NCBI GenBank assembly: GCA_963814905.1
Contig: CAWFEM010000014.1
Span: forward strand, 434,001-498,000
Reading direction: 5' to 3'
Source: DASWJZ01 sp963814905
GTDB lineage: Bacteria; Pseudomonadota; Alphaproteobacteria; Rhizobiales; Afifellaceae
DNA length: 64,000 nt
Shown in pieces: positions 18,950 to 27,178 of this stretch; positions within the stretch are counted from its first letter, which is position 1, and the number at the start of each line of letters is the position of its first letter. The position numbers were made by a program, and so were the translations under genes. The notes below the pieces were generated by a model, which was not told the origin of the DNA, searched no databases, and worked only from the letters and a program-made list of their open reading frames with translations.

Positions 18950-19228
18950 ATGACTTTTGCCACATCGATTGTTCGGTCGGTCGCGATCCCGGCAAGCCTC
19001 TTCCTTGCTTCGTTATTCGCGACCGCTTCGGTCGCAGCGGAAGTCACGGCGGAGGCGCGCTCCGCGTGCGAGGGGGACGCTTTCCATTTCTGCTCCGATG
19101 ACATTCCCGACATACGGAAGATCGAGGCGTGTTTGGCCGACAAGCTCAGCCAGCTCACGCCGGCCTGCCAGGCGGAATTCAAGCCCGACGAGGACAAGAA
19201 GACGTTGCTTGAGCCGCCGGAGCACTAG
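18950..19228 (+). CDS. small secreted four-cysteine protein
   Basis: A 92-residue protein with a signal peptide: MTFATSIVRSVAIPASLFLA, cleavage probably after ASVAA. The mature part has four cysteines in ACEGDAFHFCSDDIPDIRKIEAC...LTPAC, a spacing like GLG1/cysteine-rich repeat modules, suggesting two disulfides in the periplasm. GGGGAGG lies five bases before the ATG. The role is unknown; the pattern looks conserved in Hyphomicrobiales as far as I recall. Confidence 0.68.
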   Translation: MTFATSIVRSVAIPASLFLASLFATASVAAEVTAEARSACEGDAFHFCSDDIPDIRKIEACLADKLSQLTPACQAEFKPDEDKKTLLEPPEH

Positions 19229-19364
19229 GCGGCGCACAATCCGGTTGCCGGCCGCGCGCTGACGCTGTCAAAATCCTGCAACAGAGCTGCGCGCAACCTT
19301 ATCCTGACGCGCCATCCAGGGCGTTGCTCGGCAGGGAGCGGCAACGGTTGCCGAACATTTCAAA

Positions 19365-20408
19365 TTGGAACGCAAATCCGCCACGTCGCGTGAGCCCAAC
19401 GCATCGAGTGAACCTTCCCGACCCGCTTCGGGGCGAGAAACCGGCGTCGTCGCGGCGGGTGTCTATGCCGGCGGTCGACGCGTCAGCGATATCACGATCG
19501 AGGAGGCCGGCGACTGGTCGAAGCGTCCGGGCCATGTCGTCTGGATCGGTCTCTACGAGCCGTCGTCCGGGCTCCTTCGCCGCGTGCAGAAGCAGTTCGA
19601 TCTGCACGACATGGCAATCGAAGACGCCGGGGAGCCGCATCAGCGGCCCAAGATCGAGCAATATGGCGAAGCGCTTTTCATCGCCGCCCGAACCGCGCAG
19701 CTCGCCAACGGCCGTATCGATTTCGGCGAGACGCACCTGTTCGTCGGGCGAGGCTATGTCGTTTCCGTCAGGCACGGCGCCTCCACGTCCTATTCGACGG
19801 TGCGCCAGCATCTGGAAGCGTGCCCGATCGTGCTTGCCAACGGGGAGGACTACATCCTCTACGCCATCCTCGACTTCATCGTGGACAACTACCTGCCGGT
19901 GATCGAGACGGTCCATGCCGAGGTAGACCGGATCGAGGACCAGATATTCGCAGCGACGCTAACCGACACCTCGATCGAGCGGCTTTATATGCTTCGCCGT
20001 GATCTCCTGCGCCTTAGGAATGCCGCCGTGCCGCTGATCGAAGTCTGCCGCAGGCTCGAACACGCAGAAGCGCGGCGCGTCGATCAGTCCATGCAGCCGC
20101 TGTTCCGCGACGTCACCGACCATGTGCACCGCGTCCAGGAAGAGATCGACGCGCTGCGCGAGGTTCTGGCTTTTGCCTTCGAAGCAAGCCAGATGACCGG
20201 CCAGGCGCACCAGGCGCAAATCACGCGCCGCCTGGCGGCGTGGGCGGCGATTCTGGCGGTCCCGACGGCGGTGGCGGGTATCTACGGGATGAACTTCGTC
20301 GACATGCCCGAGCTTCATTGGCGCTACGGCTACTTTGTCATGCTCGCCGTCATGCTCGCGATTTGCGGCGTCCTTTACTGGCGGTTCCGCAAGCACAACT
20401 GGCTTTAA
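19365..20408 (+). CDS. corA: magnesium/cobalt transporter CorA family
   Basis: A 347-residue CorA-type channel. A long cytoplasmic N-terminal domain ends in two membrane helices: about 289-306 (WAAILAVPTAVAGIYGMN) and about 322-340 (GYFVMLAVMLAICGVLYW). The family GMN selectivity motif is at residues 308-310. The long helix before TM1 (HRVQEEIDALREVLAFAFEA) is typical. It imports Mg2+ and possibly Co2+/Ni2+. The start codon is uncertain: I use a TTG at 19365; the first 30 residues are poorly conserved. A K+ channel gene follows 65 bp downstream in the same direction. Confidence 0.88.
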   Translation: MERKSATSREPNASSEPSRPASGRETGVVAAGVYAGGRRVSDITIEEAGDWSKRPGHVVWIGLYEPSSGLLRRVQKQFDLHDMAIEDAGEPHQRPKIEQYGEALFIAARTAQLANGRIDFGETHLFVGRGYVVSVRHGASTSYSTVRQHLEACPIVLANGEDYILYAILDFIVDNYLPVIETVHAEVDRIEDQIFAATLTDTSIERLYMLRRDLLRLRNAAVPLIEVCRRLEHAEARRVDQSMQPLFRDVTDHVHRVQEEIDALREVLAFAFEASQMTGQAHQAQITRRLAAWAAILAVPTAVAGIYGMNFVDMPELHWRYGYFVMLAVMLAICGVLYWRFRKHNWL

Positions 20409-20472
20409 GCTCCCGAACGGCCTCCTGGAGCCACGGCACCGCGACAACGCGCGGGTTGAGGCCTGGGAGGCT

Positions 20473-21282
20473 ATGATGCCGCCGGCGACAGATTCGGGGC
20501 GCGGACAATTGGGCCGGACGGTGCAGGACTATCTGAGGGACCTCTACGAAGGCGAGTCCCCGCGCGCGCATCGCTTCCGCTACACGCTGCTCGCCTTCGA
20601 CGTCTTCACGGTTCTCTTCATCGTCGGATCGTCGTTCCTGCCGCGCACACAACCGGTCGAATCTCTCGACATCCTCTTCGGCGCCATCATCGCGGCGGAT
20701 TTCGGCATCCGCCTCTTCATCAGCCGCGACCGGCTTCGCGACCTCATACATCCGGCGACCTGGTCGGACGGGATTGCGATCGTATCCTTCCTGGCGCCGG
20801 TGGTTGGCGAGGCTGGCGGCTTCCTGCGCGTCCTGCGCACGCTCAGGCTGCTTCACACCTATCAGCTCGTGGCACGCCTTCGCTCCGACAGCGCATTCTT
20901 CCGGCGCCACGAAGATGTGATCCTCGCGACCGTCCATCTGGGCGTCTTCCTGTTCGTGATGACCGGCCTCGTCTACGAGACGCAGCACTGGCGCAATTCC
21001 GCGATCGGCAACTATGTCGATGCGCTCTATTTCACGGTGACGACGCTGACCACGACCGGCTTCGGCGACATCGTGCTCGAAGGGTCCGTCGGCCGCCTCC
21101 TCTCGGTGCTGGTCATGATCTTCGGCGTCACGCTTTTCCTGCGCCTGGTTCGCACGCTGCTGATGCCGCACAAGGTGCGCTTCACCTGCCCGACTTGCGG
21201 TCTGCAGCGGCACGAAGTGGACGCGGTCCACTGCAAGGCCTGCGGGACGCTACTGAACATCCCCGACGAAGGCCGCTTCTGA
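20473..21282 (+). CDS. ion channel of the voltage-gated K+ type with C-terminal zinc ribbon
   Basis: A 269-residue membrane protein. Segments S1-S4-like hydrophobic helices begin near residue 40, with an S4-like stretch FLRVLRTLRLLHTY. The pore contains the selectivity filter TTTGFGD at residues 193-199, followed by the final helix (LSVLVMIFGVTLFL). After the last membrane helix is a zinc ribbon, CPTC at 239-242 and CKAC at 254-257. The start is ATG 20473 or the adjacent ATG at 20476. It is 65 bp downstream of corA, likely the same transcript. The zinc ribbon is an unusual add-on. Confidence 0.85.
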   Translation: MMPPATDSGRGQLGRTVQDYLRDLYEGESPRAHRFRYTLLAFDVFTVLFIVGSSFLPRTQPVESLDILFGAIIAADFGIRLFISRDRLRDLIHPATWSDGIAIVSFLAPVVGEAGGFLRVLRTLRLLHTYQLVARLRSDSAFFRRHEDVILATVHLGVFLFVMTGLVYETQHWRNSAIGNYVDALYFTVTTLTTTGFGDIVLEGSVGRLLSVLVMIFGVTLFLRLVRTLLMPHKVRFTCPTCGLQRHEVDAVHCKACGTLLNIPDEGRF

Positions 21283-21410
21283 GGCGCTATGCCCCCTCGC
21301 GGCCGGGCCCCACCGCAAGGAGCGCGGTTAACCAAACCTTTCCGCGTGTTGCAGGGCAAAGTTACTGATTCGTTTCATTCTTTTGCCGCCGCGGCAATGC
21401 AGCCATGCGT

Positions 21411-21429
21411 TTGTTGCAGTGCACAATAT
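21411..21429 (+). promoter_or_regulatory. TGCA-G-TGCA inverted motif upstream of DUF1127 gene
   Basis: TTGTTGCAGTGCACAATAT lies 81 bases before the DUF1127 start and contains two TGCA half-sites separated by one base. Similar TTGCA-type motifs occur before small regulators and phasin genes in Rhizobiales, and PhaR-type repressors bind such sites, as I recall. It may equally be part of a promoter. A search of other upstream regions would decide. Confidence 0.35.
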
Positions 21430-21509
21430 CCTCCCTCGCGCCTATATGCCGAACGTGACCGCAGAGACTGCGGGCGTCCGCAAAGGGCGGACGAAGAAGG
21501 ACGAAGACA

Positions 21510-21671
21510 ATGTCGCGCAATACCAACACGATCTATGATCGCTATCGCCGCTGGCGCCGCTATCGCGAGACCGTTCGGGAGCTTGAGGGCCTTTCCGGCC
21601 GTGAGCTTCAGGATCTCGGGATTCAGCGCACCGATATCGGGCGGCTGGCTCGCGAAGCCGCGCGCCTCTAG
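21510..21671 (+). CDS. DUF1127 family small protein
   Basis: A 53-residue basic protein, MSRNTNTIYDRYRRWRRYRE at the start, followed by ELEGLSGRELQDLGI and RTDIGRLAREAAR. This is the DUF1127 motif (LxxLsdreLxDiGlxRsdI) found in small Rhizobiales proteins implicated in phosphate and carbon metabolism and RNA turnover. A GAAGGA ribosome-binding site precedes the ATG. An intrinsic terminator follows. Confidence 0.85.
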   Translation: MSRNTNTIYDRYRRWRRYRETVRELEGLSGRELQDLGIQRTDIGRLAREAARL

Positions 21672-21693
21672 CCGAAACGGCAATCCCCCACAG

Positions 21694-21731
21694 AAAAAGG
21701 CCGGCAAGGCGCAAGCCAAGCCGGCCTTTTT
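21694..21731. terminator. bidirectional intrinsic terminator
   Basis: AAAAAGGCCGGC (21694-21705) pairs perfectly with GCCGGCCTTTTT (21720-21731) around a 14-base loop. It has a T-run on both strands, so it can end the DUF1127 transcript and the convergent minus-strand gene that stops at 21754. Confidence 0.85.
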
Positions 21732-21753
21732 CATTGGAACGAAGGCCGCGAGG

Positions 21754-22371
21754 CTATGACGCAGGGAGATGCGTACGCATCCCCTTCCACTGCGCGAGCG
21801 GCATGACGAGGGGCGCTTCGCCATTTGCGCGCGGCCAGGAATCGACCGCCCATTTCTCGCCGGTCGCCGTGTCGGTGAGAACGGCGGTGGCGTGCGGATA
21901 GCGCCCGTCAAAAAAGAAGCCCCGCGCCGACGGCGCTTCCACCGTGTGATGGCGGATGTAGCCGTGTTTGGCGAGCATCATCAGCAGGCTGGTGGTGTTC
22001 GTGGCTTCGTCGATGCAATCCATCTGGTCGTCGGCGCCGCGCCCGAATTGCATCGCCGGAAGATCGTTCGCCGTGCCGATGCGTGCGCCGACAAACGTCT
22101 CGAAGGCCTGGACGGCGCGCGAAATCGCCGCCCGCTCCTCGGCCGCGTCGCGCGTTCCCGCCGCGAGCTGCCGCCCGATCCTGCTGAACTCGTCCGCCGT
22201 GAAATACACCGGCGTCACCAGCCGGCAGGTATAGCCGTGGCAGATAAAGGCCTTGCTCAGGCTCGGCGCGCGCCCATGGCCGCGCTTGAACCAGTTTTCC
22301 TGCGCCTGTGCGCCGGTGGTGAGCAATACCAGGGCAAAGAGCAGCGAGAGGCTTCGTAACATCCTGATCAT
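21754..22371 (-). CDS. secreted conserved protein of unknown function
   Basis: A 205-residue protein with a signal peptide (MIRMLRSLSLLFALVLLTTG, cleavage after AQA). The mature part carries cysteine-containing segments FICHGYTCRLVTP and DDQMDCIDEATNTTSLL, then DTATGEKWAVDSWPRANGE. I do not recognise a domain with assigned function; the conserved D-Q-M-D-C-I-D-E pattern and the repeated Asp/Glu suggest a metal-binding or enzyme site. It is divergent from trmFO with 125 bp between, and converges on the DUF1127 terminator. Confidence 0.65.
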   Translation of the reverse strand: MIRMLRSLSLLFALVLLTTGAQAQENWFKRGHGRAPSLSKAFICHGYTCRLVTPVYFTADEFSRIGRQLAAGTRDAAEERAAISRAVQAFETFVGARIGTANDLPAMQFGRGADDQMDCIDEATNTTSLLMMLAKHGYIRHHTVEAPSARGFFFDGRYPHATAVLTDTATGEKWAVDSWPRANGEAPLVMPLAQWKGMRTHLPAS

Positions 22372-22496
22372 AATGCCGGTTGGAGCTTAACGATCCGTCG
22401 ACCATGTTCAACCCGCGGCGGCAATCGTCGGGACTTCGCAACGGAGTCTCGTGCCCGCCCTTGCCGATCCCGGCCCGTTTGCCCCATATCGCGGCG

Positions 22497-23909
22497 ATGA
22501 CAACGCGTCCGGCACCCATTCACGTGATCGGCGGAGGGCTCGCGGGCTCCGAAGCCGCCTGGCAGCTCGCCGAAGCCGGTATTCGCGTCATCCTCCACGA
22601 GATGCGCCCGGACACGATGACGCCGGCGCACAAGACCGGCGGCTTCGCCGAGCTCGTCTGCTCCAATTCCTTCCGCTCCGACGATGCGGAGACCAATGCC
22701 GTCGGCCTGCTGCACGCGGAGATGCGCTGCGCGGGATCGCTGGTGATGGCGATGGGCGACCGCCACATGCTTCCCGCCGGCGGTGCGCTCGCGGTCGACC
22801 GCGATCGCTTCTCCGAAAGCGTGACGGCGGCACTTCGCGCACATCCGCTTGTCAGCATCGAGACGGGCGAAGTTGCTGCATTGCCGCCACCCGAATTGGG
22901 GCTCGCAATCGTGGCGACCGGTCCGCTTACCGCCGCGTCGCTCGCGGCCTCGATCCAGGAACGGACGGGGCTCGACCGGCTCGCCTTCTTCGACGCCATC
23001 GCGCCGATCGTCTATCGCGAATCCGTCGACATGGACGTTGCCTGGTTTCAGTCGCGCTACGACAAGGTCGGACCGGGCGGCACCGGCGCCGACTACATCA
23101 ACTGCCCGCTCGACCGCGATCAGTATTACGCCTTCGTCGAAGGCCTGGTCGCGGCCGAGAAGGCGGACTTCCGCGAGTGGGAAAAGGATACGCCTTACTT
23201 CGATGGCTGCCTGCCGATCGAGGTGATGGCGGAGCGCGGGGTCGAGACACTCCGCCACGGGCCGATGAAGCCGATGGGCCTTACCAACCGGCACAGGCCG
23301 GACGTCAAGGCATATGCCGTGGTGCAGCTTCGCCAGGATAATGCGCTCGGCTCGCTCTTCAACATGGTCGGCTTCCAGACCAAGATGAAATACGGCGAGC
23401 AGGTGCGCCTCTTCCGCACCATTCCCGGCCTTGAGAACGCGGAGTTCGCGCGGCTCGGCGGGCTTCACCGCAACACCTTCCTGAACTCGCCGCTGCTTCT
23501 CGATCGGACTCTGCGACTGAAAACGGAGCCGCATATCCGCTTCGCCGGCCAGATCACCGGCTGCGAGGGCTATGTCGAGTCGGCCGCGGTCGGGCTTCTG
23601 GCGGCGCGCTTCGCCGCGGCCGAAGCGCAGGGCGCGACGCCGGTTCTGCCGCCCGCCACGACCGCACATGGTGCGATCCTCGGGCACATCACGGGCGAGC
23701 TTGCCGTCCCCGGCGAGACGCGCCGCGATTTCCAGCCGATGAACGTCAATTTCGGGCTCTTCCCGCCGATCGAGCAGCCGGTGAAAGACGAGGCGGGCAA
23801 CCGCCTGCGCGGTACCGCGAAGACGATCGCCCGCAAGAAGGCGCTCTCGCGCCGCGCGCTCCGCGACTTCGAGCACTGGCTCGACGCTGCCGCCCGGCTC
23901 GCCGCCTGA
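22497..23909 (+). CDS. trmFO: tRNA (m5U54) methyltransferase, folate/FAD dependent
   Basis: A 470-residue TrmFO. It uses methylenetetrahydrofolate and FADH2 to make ribothymidine-54 in tRNAs. The FAD-binding motif IHVIGGGLAGSEAAWQL is at residues 8-24, followed by EMRPDTMTPAHKTGGFAELV and the SNSFRSDDAETNAVGLL block characteristic of the family. The C-terminal part has the NVNFGLFPP segment. The ATG at 22497 gives the standard start; the upstream frame (to 22380) lacks family sequence. It ends two bases from the convergent DUF4153 gene. Confidence 0.93.
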   Translation: MTTRPAPIHVIGGGLAGSEAAWQLAEAGIRVILHEMRPDTMTPAHKTGGFAELVCSNSFRSDDAETNAVGLLHAEMRCAGSLVMAMGDRHMLPAGGALAVDRDRFSESVTAALRAHPLVSIETGEVAALPPPELGLAIVATGPLTAASLAASIQERTGLDRLAFFDAIAPIVYRESVDMDVAWFQSRYDKVGPGGTGADYINCPLDRDQYYAFVEGLVAAEKADFREWEKDTPYFDGCLPIEVMAERGVETLRHGPMKPMGLTNRHRPDVKAYAVVQLRQDNALGSLFNMVGFQTKMKYGEQVRLFRTIPGLENAEFARLGGLHRNTFLNSPLLLDRTLRLKTEPHIRFAGQITGCEGYVESAAVGLLAARFAAAEAQGATPVLPPATTAHGAILGHITGELAVPGETRRDFQPMNVNFGLFPPIEQPVKDEAGNRLRGTAKTIARKKALSRRALRDFEHWLDAAARLAA

Positions 23910-23911
23910 GA

Positions 23912-25711
23912 TCAGCGCCAGTCGGAACGGCGCAGGTAGAGATCGAACGACGCCGCGGAAAGCTCCAGACTGGACTCCGTCAGCCGTCCCGTGGCGTTCC
24001 GGAAGAGAAGCCCGACTTTCCGGCCGTCGAGCTGCAGATCGACCAGGAACGGCGGAATCGGTTCGTCGGCCGGGCGCGTCTCCATATTTGCAATCGGGGC
24101 TCTGAGGGCCTCGCGCAGCGCGGCCTCGCCGATCGTGTGTTGCACTCCGCCGGATTCGATCTCGATCAATGCTCCGCTTGACCGCGTCCGCACCGTCGGC
24201 AGTCCCTCCCCCAATGTCACGTCGGCGGACTGTTGGCCGGTGAGAGAAAGGTCGGGCACGACGACGTCATAGCCTTCGATTGAAACCGCACCTTGGTTTG
24301 TGCGGATTGCAAAGGTTCCTTCCTCGCCGGGCTTTGGCGGCAGGGTCTTTACGTTGAAGGTTGCCCAGATGCGCGCGAGCCTATCGTGTCGGCTTTCGCC
24401 CGCCGGCACGACGAACGGATCGTCGGGGCGACTTGCGAAGAGCGGCCGAAGTCGGTCGAGCTGCCTTGTTTCCGACAGCACCTGGATGATGGAGCGCACG
24501 TCTTCCGCCGTGCCACGCGAGAAATTGGGCGTCTCGCCGATCTTGCCGTCCTTGAGGACGCCGGCATCCTCTAGGTGGTGCATAAGCCGGTCCATCTGCG
24601 ATTGTGCCGAAAGGGCGAACATGCCCCATGGCCCGAAGCTTCCGACGAAAAGCGCCAGCGCTCCGAGCGCCGGAATGATGCGGATATCGCCGCGCAAGCG
24701 CGACACTTGCGCCAGCAGGACAAGGCCGAGGAAGAGCGCGAAGAGCCCGAGAGCATAGCGCTCCGGTGTCACTCCGTAGGTATCTATGCGCTGCCAAAGG
24801 GCGATGACGAGCAGCACCAGCGGCACGACGAGCCCCACTGGCCAAAAGCGCAGGAAGAGCCGCGTCGGCATCCATGCAAGACCTGCCAAGGGATGGACGA
24901 CAACCCTGAGCGCAAGCACGGCGAGCCCGAAGGACAGCACCATCCAGCCGATCTGCCCCTTCGGGAGCTCTGTCTCGATCAGGATCTTGAGCGCGTAGAC
25001 GTGGAGGATGACGACGTAGGCGGCGAGCAAAGGCACGGCGACGAAGTCGGAAAGGATGCGGAGCCCGACGACGAAGATGTCCGCGCGGTCGGGCGTGTCG
25101 TCTTCCGGGAAGGAGGCCGGTATGAGCGACAGCGCGAAAAGCGGTCCGACGAAGCCGAGCCCGATCGACCAGATATGGCCGTAGAGAGAGGAGTCGACTT
25201 CGACGTTGAAGAGATAGTCGATGCTGGCGAAAATCGCGGAAAGGCCGGCGCAGAAGACGATGACGGCAATGAAGGCGAGCGCCAAAGCGTGGATGAGACG
25301 CCAGATGAAAGCCCAGAAGCCCTGCGGCTCCCGTCGGGCGTAAGGCGCCAGTGGGATCGTCACGACCGCGGCGACGAAGAGCGCCGGAAACGCGATTGCG
25401 AGCCGCTCCCAATACCAAAGCGCGACGCCAATGGCCGCCGCCAGCAGCAGGGAAAGAACGTGGCGTGCGATCGGTCTTGTTCTCCGGCGTTCGCCGAAGA
25501 GCACTGCAGCCGTCGCAGCGACTGCGCCGCCTACAAGTGCGAAGCCGGCACGCACCAAATCCTCGTCGCGGAGCGCGACGATATGGGCGATCTCGAGATT
25601 GACGGTGATGGCGAAAATCGCGAGCGCCAGAATTGCGACGGGGAAGCGGCCGAACCCCGCGACGATCGTCGTTCGCGCCTCACGCCATCTTTCGAGCAAT
25701 CGACGCATCAT
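23912..25711 (-). CDS. DUF4153 multi-pass membrane protein
   Basis: A 599-residue protein with about 10 hydrophobic segments in the first 390 residues and a soluble C-terminal domain of about 200 residues (from about 400). It starts MMRRLLERWREARTTIVAGF. This is the DUF4153 layout: a polytopic inner-membrane part and an extracytoplasmic or cytoplasmic tail; the function is unknown. Its start overlaps the stop of the squalene/phytoene synthase-like gene (ATGA-type junction at 25708-25711), so it is the last gene of that transcript. Confidence 0.75.
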   Translation of the reverse strand: MMRRLLERWREARTTIVAGFGRFPVAILALAIFAITVNLEIAHIVALRDEDLVRAGFALVGGAVAATAAVLFGERRRTRPIARHVLSLLLAAAIGVALWYWERLAIAFPALFVAAVVTIPLAPYARREPQGFWAFIWRLIHALALAFIAVIVFCAGLSAIFASIDYLFNVEVDSSLYGHIWSIGLGFVGPLFALSLIPASFPEDDTPDRADIFVVGLRILSDFVAVPLLAAYVVILHVYALKILIETELPKGQIGWMVLSFGLAVLALRVVVHPLAGLAWMPTRLFLRFWPVGLVVPLVLLVIALWQRIDTYGVTPERYALGLFALFLGLVLLAQVSRLRGDIRIIPALGALALFVGSFGPWGMFALSAQSQMDRLMHHLEDAGVLKDGKIGETPNFSRGTAEDVRSIIQVLSETRQLDRLRPLFASRPDDPFVVPAGESRHDRLARIWATFNVKTLPPKPGEEGTFAIRTNQGAVSIEGYDVVVPDLSLTGQQSADVTLGEGLPTVRTRSSGALIEIESGGVQHTIGEAALREALRAPIANMETRPADEPIPPFLVDLQLDGRKVGLLFRNATGRLTESSLELSAASFDLYLRRSDWR

Positions 25712-26571
25712 CGCCTCCCGGCTTGGACGCGCAGCCGCGCCCACCCGATCCGGGTGAGGCTCGCGAGGTTGGAGAGCGAGACGTCGGCTCTCGCGTTCGG
25801 CGCGTCTTCGATCTTCCGAAGCAGCGGTCCGACGATGGCGAGCGGGAGAAAGACCGCCCGCGCGGATGCCGGGAGCGCCTTCACGTGACGGCGCGCGGTC
25901 TGCAAATGCTGCAAGCCGAATTCGGCGAGCTCGGCGATCGCGTCGTGCAACGCCGCCGGCGGCGTCGGCGCAAGTGCATCGGCCGCCGTCAGCTTGTTTG
26001 CGTCAAGAAGGTCGGTGGGAATGATCATCCGGCCGCGTGCGCGGTCCGACGCGAACGACGCAAGCCGCCGCGCGATGCCGTAGGCGATGCCGGCATGGCC
26101 CGCGGCGTCCGCCGTCTCCGGCCCGGACGCGCCGGAGACGATCGCCGCCATCTGGAAAAGCGCGGATTGCGTCTCGCCCATCTGCCCTTCGAGATCGACG
26201 AGGCTCGCCGGCGGATCGGAATAGAGATCGATGCCGTGCGCCTCGGCCAGCGCCTCGAACGCCGCAAGCGGAAGTGCGTGGCGCATGATCGCGGCGGCGG
26301 CTGCGCGCAGCGCCGGGGTCTCGCCCGCCCCTTCCCGCCGCACGGCCTCGGCCAGAGATTCGCTCCACCACTTCAGCCGGATCTCACCGAGCGCGGGCTC
26401 CGTCACCCGGTTCGGCACGCGGGCGATCTCCGCGGCGAAACCGTAGATCGCGAGAAGATCGTCGCGCAGCGTCGGCGGCGAGAAGAGCGTCGCGTAGTAG
26501 CGCGGCAGGTCGTCCTCGCGCACCAGCGTGGTCACATAGGCGATGTCGTCCGCGGAGATGTCACGGGCCAT
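25708..26571 (-). CDS. squalene/phytoene synthase-like protein, NDUFAF6 type
   Basis: A 287-residue all-helical trans-isoprenyl-diphosphate-synthase fold. Recognisable blocks are FSPPTLRDDLLAIYGFAAEIA, LDL-like ASLVDLEGQMGETQSALFQM and RARGRMIIP. The Asp-rich DxxxD metal motifs that real phytoene/squalene synthases carry in these blocks are not intact (AAEIARVPNRV in the first position). That is the pattern of the NDUFAF6 (complex I assembly) branch, so I infer a non-catalytic or altered role. The neighbouring NDUFAF3-like gene agrees. The start at 26571 fits; upstream codons are in a repeat. Confidence 0.72.
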   Translation of the reverse strand: MARDISADDIAYVTTLVREDDLPRYYATLFSPPTLRDDLLAIYGFAAEIARVPNRVTEPALGEIRLKWWSESLAEAVRREGAGETPALRAAAAAIMRHALPLAAFEALAEAHGIDLYSDPPASLVDLEGQMGETQSALFQMAAIVSGASGPETADAAGHAGIAYGIARRLASFASDRARGRMIIPTDLLDANKLTAADALAPTPPAALHDAIAELAEFGLQHLQTARRHVKALPASARAVFLPLAIVGPLLRKIEDAPNARADVSLSNLASLTRIGWARLRVQAGRR

Positions 26572-26590
26572 CGGATCAAGAACCGGGCGC

Positions 26591-26748
26591 CCCTTAACCT
26601 CCCCCTTGAGGGGAGGTCGAAGTTCGCAAAGCGAAGCGGCGCGAACTTCGGGAGGGGGGTGAAAGCTCTGGTGTCGCTCCCCCCTCCCGAAATCTGCTGC
26701 GCCATAGGCTTGCAGATTTCGACCTCCCCTCAAGGGGGAGGTTAAGGG
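26591..26748. repeat. long palindromic intergenic element
   Basis: A 31-base perfect inverted repeat closes the element: CCCTTAACCTCCCCCTTGAG at 26591-26610 continuing to 26621, and its reverse complement at 26718-26748. Inner sequences (TTCGGGAGGGGGG and CCCCCCTCCCGAA) are also inverted. Together they form two copies of a roughly 75-base unit facing each other, a REP/MITE-like arrangement. It separates the NDUFAF3-like and squalene synthase-like genes, and its hairpins could affect transcript stability. Confidence 0.8.
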
Positions 26749-26769
26749 CTGCCTTGTGGTGCGACCGGT

Positions 26770-27177
26770 TCACCTGTGGCTCTCCACGGCGACAAGCGCG
26801 GCGGCGACGGCGCGGTCTTCCGAAAGGAGCACGTTGAAGGTCCGGACCGCCGCGCCGGTCGCCATAAGATCCGGAAAAAGCCCCGCCGCCTCCAGCGCCT
26901 CGCGCGTCGGCCGCGGTAGCGGGGTCATTGTCGCGCCCGTGCCGACGAGCAGGATGTCGATCGCCGAAGCTTCCCCGATGAGCCGGCTGAGCGTCTCCGG
27001 TGTAATCTCCGCGACGCTTGCGACGGCCCAGGATTCGATGCCGCTCGGCAAGACCAGGATCGAGCCGCGATGCGACATGTCGGCGAAACGAAAGCCGCCA
27101 TTGCCGTAGGCTTCGATCGGCGCGCGGCCCGGAAAGCGGGCCGGCTCCATCAGGAAGCCGCCGCCGCCCTCCGCCAT
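26770..27177 (-). CDS. Mth938-domain protein, NDUFAF3 family
   Basis: A 135-residue protein with the Mth938/DUF498 fold: IEAYGNGGFRFADMSHRGSI, LVLPSGIESWAV, DILLVGTGATMTPLP and MATGAAVRTFNVLLSEDRAVAAAL. In mitochondria the homologue NDUFAF3 helps assemble respiratory complex I; the bacterial role is not settled. It directly follows secF (one base apart), in an order known to recur in alphaproteobacteria. The functional link to complex I here is inference. Confidence 0.85.
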   Translation of the reverse strand: MAEGGGGFLMEPARFPGRAPIEAYGNGGFRFADMSHRGSILVLPSGIESWAVASVAEITPETLSRLIGEASAIDILLVGTGATMTPLPRPTREALEAAGLFPDLMATGAAVRTFNVLLSEDRAVAAALVAVESHR

Positions 27178-27178
27178 T

